Positions 59,926 through 64,000 of a DNA stretch of 64,000 bases are shown here, piece after piece (the stretch's first letter is position 1; every line of letters begins with the position of its first letter). The position numbers were made by a program, and so were the translations under genes. Below the pieces are notes generated by a model. That model worked only from the letters and a program-made list of their open reading frames with translations, had not been told where the DNA came from and did no database searches. Source of the DNA: Eucommia ulmoides (taxonomy: Eukaryota > Streptophyta > Magnoliopsida > Garryales > Eucommiaceae). The stretch lies in assembly GCA_016647705.1 (NCBI GenBank), contig CM028334.1, forward strand, positions 8,093,546-8,157,545, read 5' to 3'.

Positions 59926-60098
59926 AACATTTTCTAACGATTGAATAACAATAGGAGTATTTTGATGAATGTATAATTTTATGAAAATCAACACTTATAA
60001 GACTAAAACTAAGAAATCGAAATGTAAGAATCCTTTATTATCATGAAAATCGAAAAATTGCATTTGATTCCTCTTTAATTAGTAAAATATAAACAAAC

Positions 60099-60299
60099 GA
60101 GATTAGTGTAGCTTAGTGTAGCTCAAATGATAAGACTCCCTTGAGTTAGAACAGTTGAATGGCCTTTATAAGGTCAGAGATTCGAGTCTGTAAAAAAACA
60201 GTTATTAGAAAGGATAGTCACGTACCCCGAATGAAATTAATCTTATATGGATGTGTGGACACTAGTGGGTGTCCCAAAAAAAAAAAAAAAAAAAAAAGT
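60099..60299 (+). mobile_element. SINE with perfect 16-bp target duplication
   Basis: Begins gagattagtgtagcttagtg. Polymerase III A box tagctcaaatgataagact and B box agagattcgagtct are visible; it ends gggtgtccc plus a 22-base poly(A). Flanked by taaaatataaacaaac at 60083-60098 and 60300-60315, an exact 16-bp direct repeat as made by LINE-driven insertion. It lies about 0.2 kb upstream of SDR gene 2. Confidence 0.93.
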
Positions 60300-60434
60300 T
60301 AAAATATAAACAAACAAAATGAAGAGTTGACATTAGAATAGCTTCTCCAACGTAAGCCTAATATATATTCACAAAACAAAACATGTGCCCCTTCATCTAG
60401 GCCGGCCAAAACAAATCCATTAAAAAAAGATATC

Positions 60435-60437
<3 letters not shown>

Positions 60438-60476
<39 letters not shown>
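60438..60476 (+). repeat. (TA)n microsatellite before SDR gene 2
   Basis: Long TA run ending in tataaacg, 45-80 bp before the start codon. It could double as the TATA element of the gene; that role is inferred. Another (TA)n lies after the gene at about 61437-61460. Confidence 0.8.
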
Positions 60477-60479
<3 letters not shown>

Positions 60480-60484
60480 GTCTG

Positions 60485-60523
60485 ATGCTGAAATCATTGA
60501 TAGCTTCCAATTGCTTGAGATGA
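60485..60523 (+). promoter_or_regulatory. Upstream ORF overlapping the SDR gene 2 start
   Basis: ATG 60485 encodes MLKSLIASNCLR and ends in TGA at 60521-60523, overlapping the main ATG as ATGA. If it is within the transcript, ribosomes would stop exactly at the main start. Effect on translation is inferred. Confidence 0.4.
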
Positions 60524-61308
60524 ACAATCCCCACAAAAAATTAGACGGTAAAGTCGCCGTCATTACGGGCGGCGCAAGCGGCATCGGTGAGGCCACCGCC
60601 CGCCTCTTCGCCCAACACGGCGCCCGTGCTGTGGTGATTGCCGACATCCAAGAGGAAAAGGGTCGCGACGTAGCCGCATCCATCGGCTCCCACTGTTGCA
60701 CCTTCTTCAGGTGCGACGTGAGTGACGAGCACCAAGTCAAGTCCCTGGTGGAATCGACGGTCGGGATCTACGGCCGAATCGACGTAATGTTCAGCAACGC
60801 CGGAGTCCTCAGCTCGAGTGAGCAGGACGTGCTGGACTTCGATCTCGACGCGAGCGACAAGATGTTCGCGGTGAACGTGCGGGGTACGGCGGCTTGCGTG
60901 AAACACGCGGGCCGGGCGATGGTGGATGGAGGCGTCAGGGGGAGCATAATCTGTACGGCGAGCGTGGTGGCGACGATGGGCGCCGGCAAAAGTATTGATT
61001 ACGTGATGTCTAAGCACGCGGTTTTGGGACTGGTTCGGTCGGCGAGCATAGGGCTTGGCAAGTATGGAATACGGGTGAACTGCGTGTCGCCGGCGGCGGT
61101 GGCGACGCCGTCGTTGTGCCGCTTGTTTCAGATGGGTGCGGAGGAAGTTGAGAGTTTTTTCGGGGATTTTAATGGGCTGAAGGGCGGCGGGGTTCTGAAG
61201 GTGAGACACGTGGCGGAGGCTGTGCTTTTTCTGGCATCGGAGTCGTCGGAGTTTATTACAGGACATAACTTGGCTGTGGATGGTGGCTATCAACCGTACC
61301 AGCAATGA
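60520..61308 (+). CDS. Short-chain dehydrogenase/reductase, SDR gene 2
   Basis: Single exon, 262 residues from ATG 60520 (an upstream in-frame TTG at 60511 is not a credible plant start). Motifs fall at the same residue numbers as gene 1: TGGASGIGE 16-24, Asp42 (NAD preference), NAG 93-95, Asn119, Ser148, Tyr161, Lys165, and FITGHNLAVDGGY at the C-terminus. It differs from gene 1 mainly in the substrate-side loop after the active site (MGAGKSI against KGAKRRT) and around 195-215 (RLFQMGAEEVESFFGDF), so the two may prefer different alcohols. SDR110C-type; product probably a ketone of a terpenoid or phenolic alcohol. Cytosolic by lack of a signal. Confidence 0.93.
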   Translation: MNNPHKKLDGKVAVITGGASGIGEATARLFAQHGARAVVIADIQEEKGRDVAASIGSHCCTFFRCDVSDEHQVKSLVESTVGIYGRIDVMFSNAGVLSSSEQDVLDFDLDASDKMFAVNVRGTAACVKHAGRAMVDGGVRGSIICTASVVATMGAGKSIDYVMSKHAVLGLVRSASIGLGKYGIRVNCVSPAAVATPSLCRLFQMGAEEVESFFGDFNGLKGGGVLKVRHVAEAVLFLASESSEFITGHNLAVDGGYQPYQQ

Positions 61309-61771
61309 AAAAGACACGGTTTCAAACTATGTTTATTTCCTGTTTGGTTAGAAAAAAAATAAAAATGTGAGGGGATAATATTTATTATTTTGTATAGTGT
61401 TGATTGGTTAGGAAAAAAATAAAATAAAATAAAATAAATATATATATATATATATATATTGCAAAAAAATTTCTCAAATCCACTGTGAGACCAGTATTCA
61501 TCTCTGAAATTTTCAGTACTTTTTGTTTACATTTTTAATTTCAGATTAAGTTTTTCATTCTTGAATTTTAACTCTCCGAAGCTCTGCTTATCTGAATTTA
61601 GGTATGTTGAACTTCATCATTCAATTTCGTTTTTAGTTCATTACATTAATTGTTTGACTGAAACCCTAATTTCTTAATTGCATTATTTCATCTGTTTCTG
61701 TTTTTGGTCATTTCATTTTCTAATTGCATTATTTCATTTGCTTTTGTTCCTGTTTAAAAAAAACTTTTAGG

Positions 61772-61890
61772 ATGGTTCGCGATGAATATTTTGGATTCAA
61801 AAATTACTTCAAATCATTATGTGACTCAATAGAAGACAATAAATATTTATATCTCCTTGGTGCTGATTTCGCTACTTACTTGGAGCTCGG
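61772..61890 (+). pseudogene. First coding exon of an unrecognised gene, cut off
   Basis: A leader with a donor-like tttag/gtatgt (about 61600) and a pyrimidine-rich acceptor (acttttag, 61763-61770) precede ATG 61772. Forty codons (MVRDEYFGFKNYFKSLCDSI, EDNKYLYLLGADFATYLELG) run to a donor gg/gtactt. No continuation is found: a Tat-like LTR begins at 62158. Not recognised. It may be a host gene fragment or part of an older element. Confidence 0.35.
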
Positions 61891-62157
61891 GTACTTAATG
61901 TGGTGTTTGTTTAGTATTTCTGATCTGTTTGTGTTATTGTTTATTTAGTTGTTTATTTAATTGCTCTGCTCCAGAGTCCAGTTCGTTGAATTTTAGTTAT
62001 GTTTGTATTTTATATTTATTTTTAAACTGCTTAACTTCATTGCATTAATCTTGTAATAGAGTGGTTTGATTTGGTCTTCACTCAACTGAAATTTATTTTC
62101 CAATATTTAATGTTATGGGTTCTTGATTTAGTACTAATTTCTAATTAGATATGTTAT

Positions 62158-62875
62158 TGATGTGGGTAAAATCGGACCCCTCCACGTGTTAGCCATCCTA
62201 GATGGATCTGCCACATCACCAACTACCTCGTACCAGCCCGGTGTATAAATAGCTCGGGGTGTTTTCAGGTCGGCAGTCAATGGGAGATCGAAGTACCAAG
62301 ACAAATCTCCGGGCATTTGGGTCAGCCTGGTTCGCCTCCTCGGCAGACCAGACCTATGTCCCCGTCATCAACAGTATTGGGCCCCAAGCCCAGGCCCATA
62401 GCTCTAATCCACCGTGCCACCCACGCGCTTGATTACTTACCGGTAATCCAAGCTTAAGGCCTTAATCTTATTTATTCTAATCACACTTTCCCCTATAAAT
62501 AAGAGGCTTCTCCAACATTTTAGGAGGACAAAAAAACTATTTTAGAGAGAGAAACGTTGTCTCAGATCGGTCAGACAGGTCAAGGTAACAGTAACCCTTC
62601 AGCCTATATTTCTACCCCAGACTTACTCTCATGCCAGAAGGGACAAGCCGAGAAAAACCCGGTCGTCCTTTGTGCAGGTGACGGATTGGAGTTCGACCCG
62701 GACAACGGCCATGAGCATTGAAGAAAAACAAGACCCGGGCTTGGACTCAGGCCAGACCGAACCTGTTCGACCCGGCTATAGCACGTGAGGAAGTTCAGTC
62801 GTAATACCCCCTATTTTTCCTAATCCGATAGTGTTTAGACCATACTGCTGGTCGGACCAATTTTCGAAACCAACA
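62158..62875 (+). repeat. 5' LTR of element E
   Basis: TGATGTGGGTAAAATCGG...CGAAACCAACA. A TATA box (ccctataaataagagg) near 62491 is followed by a leader. The left border could instead be the TG at 62161. Confidence 0.75.
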
Positions 62876-63024
62876 GTTTGGCGACGTCTATGAGAAATGC
62901 TACTAAAAGCCTTCTCCAAGTCATCAGTTTCCTGTTCCGCTAAGGTTTGATGAACACAAGGTCTGGTCACTCTTACCTATCAGAAAACAAAAGTCATCCG
63001 GTGAATAGACAGCCCGAGGAGGAT

Positions 63025-64000
63025 ATGTCGCGAGCACCAAGGCTGGAAACTAGGGCCACAGCCTGTCGAATGGTCAACGAAGAAGACGCAGATGCTGAAA
63101 GACGAAATATCTGCGTCGAATGACTCTGCCTGGGACAGGCATCCGGGGCCGTCGATGCCGCCAGGCTCGACAACGTGGAACGCCAGCTCAGCAAGTTCCA
63201 GGAGTACTTCGACATTCTCCTCTCTCGCATTCCTCTGCCCCCGGTTGAAAGGGGGTCGGACCACCATATTGCGGAGGAGGGGGCCCATACACAGGAGTCC
63301 GGTGATCGAGCGTTAGTCTCTCACGGACAGAAGGCTCGAGCTCGGCCTTAGACTGTTAATCGAGAACTAAGGAGAAGGGATATTGACCCCCCAGTGGCCT
63401 CGGCATCAGTTTCAAGATTAGCTCTGGGGCGATGGTTCGAGGACCGACCTGGGTCATCACCGGCTTAGGAGTATAGCCGCCGTAAACGTTCCGAGCACCG
63501 ATCTCACCAAGTCTGGGAGGTGGATTCCCACTCCTCGCCATAAGCTCATAGGAGGGATCCCAAACCTACTGCCAATCATGTTGTCACCCCAGAGAGGGTG
63601 ACGACCACAATAGAATGACGCTTGGCAGAAATGGAGGTTGTCCTCAGTCTAATGCGCCACACCAGGGGAGCCCCCGAGCTTCATACTGGAATTCGATCTC
63701 CCATCACTACGAAACTCAAGGAAGAGACAGTTCTGTACCGATTTCCCAACCCCCCGGTAGCACAATATGACGGGACAACTGACCCGCTGGACCATCTCTC
63801 CGTGTATGTTTCCCACATGGATGTATACGCTGCCACCAACGCCATAAGGTGTAAGTTTTTTTCACTTAGACTAACCGATCCTACTAGGTCATGGTTCAAC
63901 GACCTCCCACCGGCCTCGATTTCTACATTCCTCCAACTCGAGCAGCAGTTCATGGAGAGGTTCAGCGAGTCGCGGTGCAGGTCAAAGATCGCCTCCCATC
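63025..64000 (+). pseudogene. gag: gag of element E (broken, partial)
   Basis: ATG 63025 (MSRAPRLETRATACRMVN) meets a stop at about 63120. The frame then shifts (RLDNVERQLSKFQEYFDILL) and carries further stops. The last 370 bases from 63631 are open to the window edge and contain the gag core: LYRFPNPPVAQYDGTTDPLD, HLSVYVSHMDVYAATNAIRC, KFFSLRLTDPTRSWFNDLPP, typical of Tat/Retand-type gag. Reverse-strand ORFs over this region are shadows. Confidence 0.8.

Larger units (their letters stand above)
62158..64000 (+). mobile_element. Third Tat-like element (E), 5' part, runs off the window
   Basis: LTR 62158-62875, PBS 62877-62898 (tttggcgacgtctatgagaa) and a broken gag to the end. The LTR start TGATGTGGGTAAAATC resembles the copy A/B start TGATATGG. 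GC content is higher than in A and B, indicating a different subfamily. The right end is outside the window. Confidence 0.8.

Noticed and set aside
60541..61317. 258-codon ORF on the minus strand across SDR gene 2
   Set aside because: It is the reverse shadow of a GC-rich SDR gene; composition (Arg/His-rich) and lack of motifs show that it is not a protein gene.
62980..63953. Minus-strand ORFs across gag of element E
   Set aside because: The plus strand has recognisable gag motifs; the reverse frames have none.

Overview
The window is nuclear DNA of a flowering plant, almost certainly a eudicot. It is AT-rich and intron-bearing, it is packed with plant-type transposable elements (Ty3/gypsy Tat-like and Athila-like, Ty1/copia SIRE-like, PIF/Harbinger, Helitron, SINE, hAT-like), and its only well-preserved host genes are two plant short-chain dehydrogenase/reductase (SDR) genes. 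Their resemblance to mint-type monoterpenol dehydrogenases hints at Lamiales or a related asterid; that is inference from remembered family features. There are no bacterial operons, CRISPR arrays or rRNA genes, and no tRNA gene was recognised.

Layout. 1-4677 is the 3' part of a Helitron holding several exon-like scraps. 4678-20193 is a second, small Helitron placed head-to-tail behind the first and split by a 15-kb Tat-like LTR retrotransposon, copy A (4913-19967, TSD cttat). Copy A is itself broken by a 1.7-kb Ogre-like LTR sitting at a deletion of reverse transcriptase (7801-9528) and by a nearly intact PIF/Harbinger transposon (9546-13684, TSD taa) in its integrase. 20464-24540 holds a CACTA-type end and an Athila-like LTR with a tRNA-Asp-type primer site and non-coding internal sequence. 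26.6-29.1 kb holds a SINE, a block of palindromic ATGTAAC repeats and SDR gene 1. 30.5-37.8 kb holds a copia-type LTR, a complete 1.8-kb minus-strand Helitron and a chromovirus-like solo LTR. 37796-45742 is a SIRE-like copia locus with one full LTR, a gag pseudogene, a partial LTR and another full LTR, the last preceded by a second copy of the upstream host flank. 46775-59640 is Tat-like copy B on the minus strand, with all domains present but many nonsense codons, plus an Athila-like solo LTR in gag. 60.1-61.3 kb holds a SINE with a perfect 16-bp TSD and SDR gene 2. 62158-64000 is the start of a third Tat-like element that cuts off an exon-like fragment.

How the parts work together. The two SDR genes probably encode NAD-dependent alcohol dehydrogenases of small-molecule (terpenoid-type) metabolism and look like an old duplicate pair now separated by nested insertions. 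Each has a short upstream ORF. In gene 2 the upstream ORF stop overlaps the main start as ATGA.

Most notable: both Tat-like copies carry, between pol and the 3' LTR, a tandem-repeat spacer and then two conserved ORFs on the opposite strand. One is a long ORF with a gypsy-type transposon domain and a coiled coil. The other is a short coiled-coil ORF I do not recognise. All calls come from reading the sequence; no searches were run.
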